From Cristatella mucedo (Eukaryota > Bryozoa > Phylactolaemata > Cristatellidae): 64,000 nucleotides of DNA. A model generated the notes under the pieces. The model was given only the letters and a program-made list of their open reading frames with translations. It was not told where the DNA came from and ran no database searches. How positions within the stretch are numbered: the first letter of the stretch is position 1; each line of letters opens with the position of its first letter. The DNA lies in assembly GCA_009760855.2 (NCBI GenBank), contig WPIO01000082.1, positions 776,001-840,000 of the forward strand, written 5' to 3'. This document shows, one piece after another, positions 21,766-35,400 of the stretch. Position numbers and translations under genes: made by a program.

Positions 21766-22690
21766 CAATCGCCGATGCCCACACGAAAAATTACAAGTGT
21801 CGACATTATTGAAGCAACGGAATTGAGTCCCTCAGTCTGTCTAACGACGGCAGATAGGAATTCTCAGCCATCTGATAAATGGGCAGAGAGCTGCGAGCAA
21901 GCCTTTGCAAAAAAGTATATGCTTCCGAACTTTGAGCTGAAAAATCAGTAAAAAAAAGCCACCGTGGCAAGAAAGCAAGCCCAAGCCGAAGAATAAAAGT
22001 GAGCAGGGCAGAACAAACTGAGCTAGCGCTGCTAAACCTACCGGACTACTGCCGCTCTGCAAAATAGAACGCAGAACAAAAGCATCTTTCAAAAAACGTT
22101 GTTCCAAACGCATCTTATGGGTTACACGCAGTTACAGTTTACAAAAATAAGCACTTCTTTATTTGCGGCCAAATTTGAGTTTCTTATAACAAAATAATAA
22201 TAATTATTCATTTATGTGTATTTACTGTGCATTTCTGCGTTTAACCAACATGTTTTGCCGAGCGTGGTGACCTGCCCGCGAACGCGGCTGAAATCGACTG
22301 GACGACGCCTTTCTAGCAGTCTTGCAATTGGGCTCTATCAGTCGGCGTTTCTAAATACGTTTGTCGCATAATCTGGCCTATTATCTTATTCCAATAAATA
22401 AGTGTGACGCAGATCATAAGATATTAGCGTTCGTTTCTACGCTGTCTGGTGGTTTGTGTTCCTTCTTGGATAACTACAAAAGCAATTTTACTCACGTGGT
22501 CGCGCATGTAAGGAACTCTTTTTTGTAACGCACTATAGAGTCGTTGCACTTCGCTGCACAGACGAAAGCTTGTCAGAACCGAAGATTTGCTAACTTGCGG
22601 CTTCGGGCAACTATTAGTTAACCTGATAACACTACTCACTCAAAATGAAACTTAGCATTCAAAACCATAAAATTCTTTTTTGGTACTTGA
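21766..22690. other. Unassigned intergenic sequence
   Basis: No coding or repeat family recognised. Confidence 0.5.
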
Positions 22691-22699
22691 CCGCATAGA

Positions 22700-22746
22700 T
22701 TCTATTTTGCATGTGTGTGAGTGTGCATGGGCACTTCTTCCGGTCC

Positions 22747-22778
<32 letters not shown>

Positions 22779-23045
22779 ATGGTGTTTTTTATTTTGCATG
22801 AGTGTGTGTGTGTGTGTGTGCATGGTTAAGCTCTTTGTGTGTGCACGTTCGTCTGTGTTCGTGCATATGTTTTTGTTTGTCTACATGTTTGTGGTGGTGC
22901 TCATTTATTAGTGCTGCGTGTGTGCTTGTTTGTGCACGTATGTGTGTGTGTGTGCACATCTAGCTGACCGTCCACAAACTGCTGCAGTTGTAGGTATATG
23001 GAGGTTGCAATAGGTTTTGTGTGTGCGTGTGTGTATGTTTGTGGG
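22700..23045. repeat. (GT)n-rich tract
   Basis: Several GT arrays separated by GCAC/CATG words, including a 26-bp pure run at 22749-22776. Confidence 0.85.
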
Positions 23046-23439
23046 TGTTTAAGAGCATTCATCAATCCTACATTCCCATGCATACCTGTGCATTTTGGTG
23101 CTAGCTTTGTTTATGCTTAGCATTTGTCGGCAGCTATTTGCAAGCTGTTGGTAATGGAAAGTTATAAACCATCTGCCACCGTCAGTCATGACACTATGCG
23201 ACATGTGTCGACCATGAAAAATCGGGAAGCTTCGAAGGTCCGATGATATGTAGGAGCTGTGATAGGGTATCTCGTGTGGCTTCAGAAACCGTATACCGTT
23301 GCACCGACTTAAAGTATTTTCAAAGGGCAACTATCCTTGTACTGGTGCAATACAGGAGACCACATGGGCTTTTACCACCAAAGCATTGCTCTCGTTCGTC
23401 TTCCTTAGTCAGTCATCCCTACATGCAATACCATTCATT
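23046..23439. other. No feature recognised
   Basis: No coding or repeat match seen. Confidence 0.45.
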
Positions 23440-23582
23440 CATGCTATAGCTAACCATTTAATGCTTGTTGACATTATACATGTTACTAACCATTTAATCA
23501 TGCTCCCTTTACATCATTTGTCAGTGCCTAGAAAAAGATTAGGTTCTCTGAAGCCACTATACAAATGTATTATTATTATTAT
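23440..23582 (+). mobile_element. LINE family 2, 3' UTR and tail
   Basis: Ends GTGCCTAGAAAAAGATTAGG...CTATACAAATG and (TTA)n. Confidence 0.7.
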
Positions 23583-23699
23583 GAAAACTGTAATATGGGC
23601 CACAGCACTTCATCAAATAGATAGGATTTTATTTATCATGGTATGTTATGCGTATCTCTGTGGGTGCCTTCAGCACAATTTCTGTTTTACAAACTTGCC

Positions 23700-23787
23700 T
23701 CTTGGTATTTGCTTCCTTTGCAGCAAATGTAAAGTGCCTATAAAGAGATTGAGTTCTCTGAGGGTGCTATACAAATGTATTATTATA
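23700..23787 (+). mobile_element. LINE family 2 tail fragment
   Basis: CAGCAAATGTAAAGTGCC, AAAGAGATTGAGTTCTCTGA and CTATACAAATG(TAT)n. Confidence 0.75.
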
Positions 23788-23792
23788 TCGCT

Positions 23793-24085
23793 TTCTTACG
23801 CAACGACAACTACTCTCCTACTGCTGACTATGGCACATCCTTTTCAGCGGTCCTGAGCTGCTACTTCTATGCTACTCACTACCTCAACTGCTTTCCTGAC
23901 TCTGCTATGCTTCCCACTTTCTATTTGTTGCGTGAGACGAAGTCTGCTGGCTACCGAATGCGTACCGAAAGCCGCTTAGGCTGTGAGTGCTATACAAAAC
24001 TGTCCTGCACAACACCCAAATGGTCTTTATGACTTTGTGGAGTTACAGACGGAGATACATTACATTATTACATTACATTATTATT
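23793..24085 (+). mobile_element. LINE family 1, 3' end
   Basis: Starts within the C-terminal codons (LRNDNYSPTADYGT) and runs to the TACAT tail. It abuts the family 2 tail with no spacer. Confidence 0.85.
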
Positions 24086-24499
24086 ATTATCACGGTAACC
24101 TTGGTCCATTACCAACCCAGCGAATTTACTTGAGGCCTGTGTGTCCGAACGATTGCTTCCTTTTCAGCAAGCTTTACAGAATATTGCACGCTACCTCCGA
24201 TTATGTATACTGCCAAACTAGTGCTATAGCAAAGCATGCATACATTTATGATATGTTTTCGTCTTTTCCATGCGGTATGATACACCCATCAACTGCAGAT
24301 TAAGCCCAGCTGTCATATCGATGAAGCCGGCAAGAGCTGCTTCCTGTGCTGACCAGTACACGTTGGCCAATATATTTCAGTCATATGACATCAACCAGCA
24401 TAGTATTTCGCATTAGTTTTCCCATAATGTGCCACATGTATGCATGCATATGCCATGGCAGCCAATTGTGAGAACATAGTGGTTTTTCACGGTGAATAA

Positions 24500-24725
24500 G
24501 CTAAACGGCTTGAGTCAGAAGAGTGGGTGGTACGATGCTTAGCCTGATTGGGAAGTAGTTTGGATGGGTAAGGTAAACCAAAAGAATTAAAGAACTTGAA
24601 AGCGAGTGCCAAACTTTAAAGTCGATACACTGCTTGATGGCAAGCCAGTGCAGGGCAGTGATGCAGCACGGTGACGGTCACGACAGACAGGACTAGCTGC
24701 ACAGTTTTGAACAAAATTAAAAAGT
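24500..24725 (-). mobile_element. LINE family 2 body fragment
   Basis: Matches 59340-59560 in order: gtgggtggtacgatgctt, agaattaaagaactt, gccagtgcagg and ctagctgcacagtttt. Confidence 0.7.
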
Positions 24726-24803
24726 GTTAATGCACATCTAAAAGTACCCCCAAAACACACCTCTAAAAGAACACACAAACCTGCTCAAGGATGCACAAGC
24801 CTA

Positions 24804-24884
<81 letters not shown>
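24804..24884. repeat. (CA)n microsatellite
   Basis: About 80 bp of uninterrupted CA. Confidence 0.98.
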
Positions 24885-24885
<1 letters not shown>

Positions 24886-25540
24886 AGTGCACTGATACTA
24901 ACAAGTACATTATGATAATAATAAAACCAAAGCAATGACAGTCTGTAGAATGACAGTGAGGAATAAAGTTAACAAGTTATATACACTTGAGCTAAGCCGA
25001 TTGATAAAGATTGCCGCGGTCAATAGTTGCTGGAATGACCTCATTACATCAACTATGGTATCCTTTATCAACGGTGTATTTAGTTTCGGATCCAATCTTA
25101 AGTACTCGGCTTCAGAATCCGTGCTCACTTGTCAGAATATATGCTTTATATGTATTTACACATGTATATGTACTTTTCATATAAGCTTTATATGTATTTA
25201 CCCCGTCACAAAGCATTTTCAGGTGTGCCTGCCTATAAGGGATATCACACTGGAATGTGACCGTTGTTATAACTGCTCCATGAACACAACACCGGCTAAG
25301 GACATGCCCGAGGTTGGGCAAGATATTTCACTAGCGGGCAGTATTTAGATAGGGAACACTGCTGTCTGCTAGTCATATAGATTCCCCCCCCCACTGAGCA
25401 GTGGTTGGGAGGCTGCTTCGCATGACAGACTAGCCTAACCAGGTCTGTGATGTAACCCAGCTCTGTTGGCTGAAGGACGTTATCAAACTGTACACCAGCT
25501 ACTGCTGCTTAAGCTTGTCTAAAAATGATTTTGTGCATGT
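24885..25540. other. Unassigned
   Basis: Contains a short local duplication (ctttatatgtatttaca at 25142 and 25187). No gene recognised. Confidence 0.45.
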
Positions 25541-25544
25541 CACC

Positions 25545-25650
25545 AGCCCTTGGTTATTGATTCTCTTACAGCAAGCTGTAAAACACCTGGATAGAGATTT
25601 AGTCTTTTAACTGTGCTAAGCCCACGATGCATTATTATTATCATTATTAT
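25545..25650 (+). mobile_element. LINE family 2 tail fragment
   Basis: CAGCAAGCTGTAAAACACCTGG, TAGAGATTTAGTC and (TTA)n. Confidence 0.65.
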
Positions 25651-25710
25651 GCAACATACAACCGGTTCCCATGAAAAAAAGAACATTAAAAGAGCATTGT
25701 AGAGCAGCCA

Positions 25711-25716
25711 TTTATT
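25711..25716 (-). terminator. DRG2 poly(A) signal
   Basis: Reverse-strand AATAAA about 240 bases beyond the DRG2 stop codon. Confidence 0.6.
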
Positions 25717-25956
25717 ATTCTCGTGGGGCCGTGCACAAGGCCGTTCTTTGCACAGTGGGTTAAGGATGTGAGCGAATAGCCCCTGGGAGCAGCAATAGAC
25801 AGTCACAGCAGGTTGAACAGGATCAGAGACAGTCACTGCAGGCTGACCAGGAAGGGAGGCTGTCACAGCAGGGTGACTACGTCGGCAGGAACAAAGCGCA
25901 GCTATGACAAGCCAACAATGGGAAGTTGCATTGTCCAACACCATGTCAACCTCGCT

Positions 25957-26043
25957 CTATTTTTTTACCACCTGGATCACATCGTCTTCCGACAGATGAT
26001 GCTGTAAGCCCACTCGCTGAGGGCTGTATTTGACGCTCCGACC
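25957..26043 (-). CDS. DRG2: DRG2 exon 13 (end of TGS domain)
   Basis: Acceptor TTTTACTAG. Encodes GRSVKYSPQRVGLQHHLSED then DVIQVVKK and TAG at 25959-25957. Confidence 0.96.
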   Translation of the reverse strand, partial: GRSVKYSPQRVGLQHHLSEDDVIQVVKK

Positions 26044-29000
26044 CTAGTAAAATACAAAGGAGGGAAATAAATGCAACACATCAAGCACACATGCAACCAG
26101 CCACGGTGACGAGAGAGATAGATAGAGAGAAAGAGAGAGGGAGAAAGAGAGAGAGAGAGAGTGAGTAAGAGAGAGACTTGAGGAAACTGGGAGAAAATGT
26201 GGGGAGAGGAGAGAGGCAGATGTGAAACAGCATAGCAAGAGAGAAAGACAGGAAGACAGGCAGACAACATGTGCACACACAAAAGCAGCACATGCGACCA
26301 TGTGCACACATAAACATACACACAAACACATGAATCCGGCCTTCAGCTCAGCATTCCCTGTGCGTATCTCTAGAACTGCAAATTTTATATAACAGAATAT
26401 GTATGGTATGAGTATTCGGCAGTTGGATAGCAAGCCCATAATGAGCTTTGGTGTCAGAAAGGAATGCGAGTGGACGATCCCCCAATCTCAATCTACATTG
26501 CTAGCCCTAAAATCCACATAATTGGTTGGGTTCCTTTACTTTTTGAGTTTGGTATTCTGTACAAGGAAACTCGCTTTCTCATGTAATGGTAATAATAATA
26601 CTTTGATATAGCACCCTCAGAGAACTCAATCTCTTTCTAGGCAATTTACATTTGCTAGCACCCACACGGGACCATAGAGCCAAATTCTCCCTACTGAGTC
26701 CAGTGCATGCTCTTTGTCACCTTAAGGGGACTCAATGCGTGTGCAAACAAACGAAGGAAGCATATGTAAATGTTTGACTCAGAAATATGACATCGTGGAC
26801 GCTTTCTTTTTTGACGATGTTAAAAGCCAAGGCTGTGACCAGTTCCAGATCCTGGACTGGCCAAGTCAGAGCCGAGATGCGAACCCAACATAAAACCCAT
26901 GACAGAAGTTAGAGCATAGACTGGAAAAAATAGGTCATCCTGAAGTGAAATAATAATGCAATACTTGTACAGCACCCTGAGAACTTCTGTATTTCTTTCT
27001 AGGTACTTTAAATACATATGCTGGAAAGGGATCATGTCAATTGATTAGCGATAACGTTTGCAATTTCAATGTGCACTCTCAAAGGTCAATTCACACGAAC
27101 GAAATTAAATCCTGAGGGGATTATGTGAGGTTTGAGCTTCTTTCATTTCTTTTGTTGTCTTCAAGTCACAGAATGTCGTGATGTCAGTCGATAATGAGCT
27201 CCAGGCTTTGGGATCACAGGAGCTGAAAGCTCGCTGGTCGCCAAAGGATTTGAGGTTTGGTTAGAGTCAGAGAAGCAATTGGTACAAGAGGAAGCCTGAC
27301 TGATAAGTTTTAAGATAGACAACCCACTGAAGCAGAGCGAAATGACAGACTCTTGAATTCATTACACTGAGATTGGCGAGCCACTGCAAGTTAGTGACAA
27401 GTGGCGCAATGTGGTAGTTTCGACGTTCACGACAGGCCTAGCTGCAGAGCTTTGCACCCAGCTGCAATCGTCTTAGTGAACAGGCAGGAAGACCTGCAAG
27501 TAAATTGTGGTAGAGGTCTAGATGGAATGGGAAGTCACAAATCTGCAGACCAGCTTAGCTGTGGTATCCTTATCTAAGCCAGCCTAAATACTTGCAATGC
27601 TACATAGCTGAAGATTGACAGACCTTATTGTGAAGCTGATGCGGTTATCTAGTGAAAGGTCATTTTCGAACGAGACACCCTTATGAACAAAACAAAAAAC
27701 TATCAACAGTTGGACCTTCCACAGAAAAAGTGGTAGAAAATCACTTTTGAACATTGCGAGACATTTTTGAGGTCAACGCCCACAAAGATCCCTGCCATCG
27801 TTAAAATAAATCACGGAGCACATGCTATTAAAGCTTTTGATTTAACCACATCGTTTTGCACCATAAATGCCTTTAACCAGGGCATATTGGTGAGCCGCGA
27901 CGGCACATTAGGTAAGGCGGTTGCTTTCATGACCTCGGTCCCGAGGTCGTGGGTTCGATTCCTGCTGTGGGCGATTCTTTATCGCCACTGCAAGTGGTGG
28001 TGATAACCGTAAAGGCTCTTCTGTCGCTATACAAAAAAGAGACTGTTTAATCAGCAGGGATTTATTTTATTTATTTATTTATTCTAATTTATTTTAGCTC
28101 CGTTAGCAGCCTATTACTGCGAGCTATCGATCTACTTAGCTTCAGAGCAGCATGCATGTATTTTTCGCGCCAGCATTGTTATGTTCTTTTCACCAGGTAC
28201 TATGATGTATAGACATAAATTTTGGGCAGCCGATAAATAATGAGTGTTTCCGGTATGAAACTTGTCTCGTAAGCCCTTATTACGAACATAGTACCTACAG
28301 CGACAGGTAGTGAGTGCCTCTATGGCTAACTATATGCCGGTGAGCAGAGGACAAGCAGCAGAGGGCTGGCAATTGAGATACCCGGATATAATATGCGGGG
28401 TCAGATATAAATTTGTAAGTTTTTTTTATAGAGCAAAGCCACCACTCGCTTAGAATCTGTCTTTTCGAATCATGCTGCCAAGGCAGCAGAATATGTAAAA
28501 TGCATGCTATCAGTACCCAATGATCATGCTTTCTTTCTAGCTGAACTATTTCTTTCTTTAGTCTTTCTTTCTAGGTGAAGTGTCTAGAAGAGATTTAGTT
28601 CTCCTGGGACACCATACATATGTTTATCCTCATCGCCAACATCGAGAGAATTCCAAAAGCACAGCCGTCGGTCCGAATAGAAACACAGAGCCGTCAAAGA
28701 TCTCGGCCCATGCTCTAATAGCTACCTTTGATGCATTTATTGTTTCAAGGGTACAAAGCAAGGAGTGGGAACAAGATTGCATAGCTTTTACTTATCGAAA
28801 ACTGTGTTAAGACGTGTTTCGATGCAAATCGGAAACTGTGTTAACGTGTGTTTCCATGCACTAGGAATCGGGGATCAATCTCGGCTACTAGCGATTTCTC
28901 GCAATACACTGACAGTGTAAATTGAGGCAGGGAAAGAAAAGACAGACAGTGACCAGGTGCCACCGCAATGCCACCAAGTGACAAAAGCTACGGGAAGATT

Positions 29001-32000
29001 ATGCTAGCAAAATGAATGAGCATACGTTTTTTGTGTGGAGCGTTAGTTTTTTAGCCATGGCTGTACCGCTCACAGATCTTCCCAGGCGGCGGCCTTGCAC
29101 CGGCCAGGCTTGCCAAAGGAAAGGCTTACCCAGACAAGGGCGTACTTGAATTCATCAACCAGAGTCCGATGGATCGAGTGACACTACAAAAAGACACACG
29201 ACAGTCTAGCTTTTCTATTGCACGGCAGCCTCGAAATGAACAGCAGACGTTGACAGTGGGCGCATGGGAAGCGCAGACATTTCGTGGGCGCACTTAGCCA
29301 ACAACACAAATAGAATAGCTTGCTTACAATGTGCTTGACAGTGCAGCCACTTCGCACAATCAGTGGGTCATCGAAGTCAGGCTTGTGGCCACGCTTCTTC
29401 GTGAATACACGCATTAGCGCCAGATGCTCCCACATCTGCTCGAGGAAGTAATCCATGTTGAGCTTCATGTTGCAGCTACACGGATACAAATGCAGCTCAG
29501 ACTGGTCTGAGAAAAAGTTGCCGCTAGAGCAGAGCATCTGTGGAGGCCGAGTTGCAACGAGCACACGACAGCAGGTCGATGAAAATGCCAAAAATGCTCC
29601 CCTTTAAGATGCTCATTACATGCCAGCCGTGTGTGCTACTAACAGAATCGCAAGTCAATAGCTAACAAGAATCATGCGGTGTAATAACAACAAGCAGGTT
29701 GCAGTGAGGTGGTACTGCATAACTACCAGCAACCAGATCTCGGTATAGCGGTTGCTGTATCAGACCCTTGTACTACTCGGCTAAGGTCAGGTGCCAACTG
29801 AACTCCACGACTGAACATGATTCAAACATGCTACATCAGCACCCAAAATCCTCTTGCTCACATCTGATTGGCTGGCGGCCGCACTACTTGAGTTTTAGCT
29901 TAAGACTCGTCCACACACACACACACTAACTTTCTGCTAGTTCGGACGAAAAGATAAGATTAATCTAGAAGTAATGCCGAAAGTTCCTTGAGTGATATAA
30001 GATAGCCCTATCCAGAAGAACCAAGCAGTGTGAAAAAATGCCTCAACACTCAACATGTCTTCATAGAATGCAATGGCCTCTTGAAAGTAAAGGCTAATTT
30101 TTATTAAATGTTACCAGCCATGCATATGCATCACAACCCACTACCTCGATCTCCATGTGTAAAGTGGCAGCATTTTTAGTTGGCTTCACTGTTACTGTCG
30201 AAGACAGGCCAAGCCAACAGCAAAGCCAAATAGGCTATAATAACAGTAAACAATATTCCTACTGCATTTTTACTTTATTTGGAGAGCACCATAGACCCGT
30301 GCAGCAGTTTGTAAACCACCTTGACTAATTGTAACTTGGCCCTTCAGTAAGAAGCTCCCATTTCACGACCCACCAGGTTGTGGTTTCGAGTCCTGAAGAT
30401 TGCCCCCAACCCTGCAAGTAGGGGTGAAAAATTAAGACTCTTCTGCTGCTATATGAATTGAGCCGATCTTTATTTCTTAATTGCCAACATGTTAATCTAC
30501 ATACTGCTATACAATTTCTAACGGTTATTAACTCGATGATAAAGAAAACGGCCTAGTGAGGTAAAAGGCATGACAAGGGAACCAACACGGCACCAGGTTT
30601 AAAAATTACAAATGACTAAAGCTGCAGTGTGTAGTATCGATATCGATGAAGACATTATGCACATTGATGAAAGTGCCCGGAGAATAGCCAACCTTTTAAT
30701 TCGTAACGATCTACTTCCATTAAAAAAATTCCTAATTTTTTTCAAAAGTAAAATCGATAAATTTCATGGCAGAAGTGCAACGAGGGCCTCCTGCAACGTT
30801 TCTGACATCTTCCGTGTGGTTAGAGCCCTTCGTTGTCACATCACCAATAATAACAGATCGAAAATCGAGCACCTTCACAGGCAAGCTGTCTAAATGAATT
30901 GGCTGCAGTAGGGTCTCGAACGGCACAGATCTAGATCAAATAATCATCTCGAGGAAGAGTCACGGGATCACTGCCGTGATCACTAATACCAGAAAACATC
31001 GTTTTGATTGATGCTGAGAAAGTCAACAAAATATACCGATGTGAGCAGCAAGACTAGCTAGATTAAAAATGTGACATTGTTGAACTAGTAACACATGGCT
31101 AGCGATGCACTTCCAGCCATTCCTAAAACCTCCTGTATTAGCAGTGAGCAGGAAGACAGAAGACACAGAGAGACAGCAAACAATATTACTATTGCATTTT
31201 TACTTGAGTTGGACAGCACCATAGACTAGTGCAGTAGCTTGCAAACCCTCGTGACTAATTGTAACTTAGCCCTGTGGTAGGTAGCTGGGGGTTGGTGTAG
31301 ATTTGAGGTAAGCCTCCATTGGCAAAACAGCTTTGATCGCATACGAAAGCAGATAGAGCAAATGGGTACTTTTTAACCGTTTAGGGCACTGCCATCGACA
31401 ACGTCGATAACATCGCCTACCCACCTGTTTTCAAGGCAGCTGGATAGCGTCTAAAAGCCATACTATAGGCTATCTCAGGTGATGGCGTTAAGTGATTATT
31501 CATCTTGTCCAGGTGGTTTCACAAACAAGTTTTTTCCACAAATAATGTTCTTCAGCATGTCGAATTTAGAATGGTTTATACAGTGAGAAGGGGGTTCAGT
31601 TTAATGTGCACCTGCTTCCTTAATTAACGGCTGATGTATGGATAATTTTTCCATTTCTAGGTTTTGAGCAAAGGCTATAACATACGATGTAATAAAGAAC
31701 AGTGCACCCAGATTCTACTGTAGTTGCCCCAGCCAGATATACTCACGGTAAAACCTTGGCTTTCTTACTGCAGCCTAATAAAACAGGCTCGTTCGGCTCC
31801 CACTAGGTTTCATGCATCTTCCGTGTATTTGGCTCGATCAGATCCCTAATGCAGGTATTTCGAGGTACACAGTTAGCAAGCTGAGGCCTGCTCTAGTTTG
31901 CAAGCTCGGCAGCAAACGACAGAGACACGTTTGTCTGCCAGCCAAAATAACTGTCAGAGACCAATCTGTGGCAAACCATCCTAAATTTCTTCCACGGCTA

Positions 32001-32369
32001 GAGGCTTACCTAATGACAACACTGTGTGGCCTCCTTGCAAGCTTGTCGACTTCCTCCATTGAGATCTGGTCGATCTTATTATAAACCTCAACGTGAAAAT
32101 AAATACACAGGAAATTATCATTTGCAGATATGCACTTGTAAAGTAGAGATGGGTCGGCTTCCCACAACCCGAATTACAATGTCTTAACAGTAAACACACT
32201 ACTGACAAATTTAGATGGTTTCAATACTGGGTAACAACCGTGAATATCTAGTAATTTACATGCAATTTACATAAATGGTAGGGAGTAGCTCATAAGACCC
32301 ATATTGTCATTAAACCACAATCGGCAGCAGGTAGAGCATGTTTCTTCCATTGATTAGCAGAGAAGCATG

Positions 32370-32442
<73 letters not shown>

Positions 32443-35400
32443 ACACATAATCAGCATCGAGAAAGCCACTAACTGATTGATCAGGCGAGAACATATAAAT
32501 GATATAGACCAAAAACGGGTAATGACAACGAGATAAAGGTACAATAACTACCACTTGGCTCATCGGAGAGTTATGCCACATGAGTAGGATATGTTACAGA
32601 TGAATATGGTCCAGTGGGATACAGTAGATACTTTATCTAAATCCCTAGCTCAATAAAGAATTTGTTTATTTGTTAAGCTATATTCAAGAGCAAGGGTATC
32701 AGCTAGGCCCCTAAAATGGCCACCCGACCCCCTAAGTTTAATATAAGTGTAATGATTTCTGGTGCTAAAATGGAATTCTACCACGACGATTACCAATAAT
32801 CTGTCTAAGCCAGTAGTACATTGAGCAAACTAAATGCTGGCAAACATCTGGGATTATCGTTTACCAAACGTCCTCTAAACTTGAAACAATCAAGTCTTCG
32901 GATGTAATACAATAACAATAATATTTCATTTGTATGACACCTTAAGAGAACTTAATCTCTATTCATGCTCTTCACATATGCCCCGGGGTTCGAGCCCACG
33001 ACCTCGGTCATCAAACACATGGTCATGACTGGTCGGGGCGAGCATCTTAACCACTGGACCATTTACATGTATTTGCATTTGTGTGGTCCGACAACTGGCA
33101 TATCTCACAATTTTAGATGGGTTTATCTTATGACCTGTACAAAGAGACGATACCAACGAGCCCATACGACAGACTGGAGGTCTAGCTATGGGAAAACTAG
33201 CCATCCTACCACCAACGATAGCCCAGAGTGGCAAGCTGCTTCGATCACAACAGACATTACAAACGTGGTAGGTAGGCCACACTACTAAACAACCCACCAG
33301 TGCTCCAAGCCTTCCATCTACACCCCAGAGATGCCCAATGGGATTCACATCAGGATATTGAATAAGTCATTCTATTAGCATGATGGACCCTAAATCAAAC
33401 TGAATAGTGTCGGGAACACTTAAACCACATGCTTAGGATAACAGCCCAGTTGGAAAATTAAAAATCTCTACGAAATCTCTTTGCACTAGGTACTGCAATG
33501 CTCTGGAAGCAGTTCTAAATAAAGGCATTATGAATTCCGACGCAGGACCCCTAGCCAAATCACTACAGAATCACCCACAGACTATGACCCCTTTGCTGCA
33601 AAATTCTTATGGCAATTATCAGTGAAACCTTAATGTGGGAAACAACGGACATACTGCGTGGGCTTGCAGTTACCAAAAAAAGACGCTTATATACAACTCT
33701 GCTCCAGTCTTCGAGGGTCCAGCATGCTTGCGCACTAGCTCAATGCAAAAGAGCTGCTTTATGGCTGGTTGACAAAAGCAGCCTTTTTTGCTGTACGAGC
33801 AAACATGTCTTGTTCATCTAGATGCCATCTAATCGCATCGCTACCAGCTGCCTTCCCAGTGGAAGTCTGAAGGCTTTGAGCTCGAGCCCTCGCAGAAGCG
33901 GGGCAACGATACTCAAAGCTTTGCTCTCTATCTGCCTGTTCTGGAGAGTGCAATGGCACGTGTGTGGCTGGTCCCTGGGCACTATCCATGGTACTATCGG
34001 TCGTAACAATGCTCTTCAGGTTGTACCTCACCCTGGTCTCACTAATTCGCAATTATTTAGCTAGTGCAAAGTTGCCTAGTCCAGTTCGGTGCAACGCTCA
34101 CAACCGAGCCTTCAAAAAGGCAGTCAAGTCACCGGTCTTGGAAATGCCAAGTGGCAACAGGTTGAGGTTAGGAAATGAGAATAGTCGGTGTGCTGTAGCT
34201 TTCGTGTTGGTGCGCATGCCTAAGAATCCCCAAAACAAGCAACACAGTCATTTCAAGGTGTTATAAAGTTTAGAAATCTGCCATTTTCTAGACGAATTTA
34301 ATGGGTCGGAGATGCATTATTGTTACTTTCTGTTGATTTCTCGTTACTTTTCTTTTGCTATTTTTCGGAAAAAATGCACGAAGATATCCAGATTAGCATT
34401 GGGGCACTACAAAGCCACAAGGAAGCTGAAGTAACCCGATAAAATGCCACAGCAAAAAAAAACGATACTACACTTGTTCAGCATAGGAGCCAGCAGAGGA
34501 TCCAAACCACTGGTTAATGGAACTGCCATCTTTCATTGGACACATTCGTTCTTTAGTTTCGGTTTAATGGTTCACAATTGAATACTTGCGACTAATTCAT
34601 CGAGAACAAGGGTTCGCCGATGCTAATGCACTTGCTGGTACGTCACAAATGCAGAAGCTTCTAAGCAGTGCAACGGCAGGGTAAAAGAAGTAAAACAACA
34701 ATGCGCAGCAAGAACTGATAAACAATATCACAGCACTTCGGCTTGTGATTACATTAGGATCTGAAATCTCGAGCACAATGTTGGGTAGCAACTGAAATCA
34801 TACACTTGTTATTTTTTTTAAAGTTTGATCGTTGCCGAAAATTTATCTGCATGGCATATGGTTACTTACATATAGACAGGGTAGATAAACTCGGTTGCCT
34901 AATATGACGTCTATAAAATCATCGGGTGTTGCATCCTCTCTAAACACGATCTCACAGTTGAAAATTTCTACACATAAGTCAAGGACAAAACCATAAGCCC
35001 ACAAGACAGTGCTACAGAGCAATAGATTGCACAATAACTCAATCAAAAAACCAACATGGATGTGCCAGCATATGCCTGCTATTAGAGCCAGAAGAAGGAG
35101 ATCCAACCCGACTATACACACTTCTAGTGTAGCATGCAAGATACTGGTGGACTCGAGTCACGACTCAAGTGCTGGCCTGCCGACATTTAGTAATTCAGTG
35201 ACCAGACACAAAAATCAGATGAGCAGCATCGAGGCACGACCAAGCCACGAGGCAGGAGAAGTCACCTGGCAGAATGCTACAGCATAAAAGGATACTATAC
35301 TCGTGCAGTATTGTGTAAACCATCTTTTCATCACATTTCGTGAGATTTATAGTAGAGTTAAACTTGATTCCTCCTGTCGCTTTTTGCTACAAGTGAGCAA

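Noticed and set aside
30612-30926. Overlapping ORFs on both strands
   Set aside because: Neither translation matches a family I can name; the region lies in a DRG2 intron among repeats.
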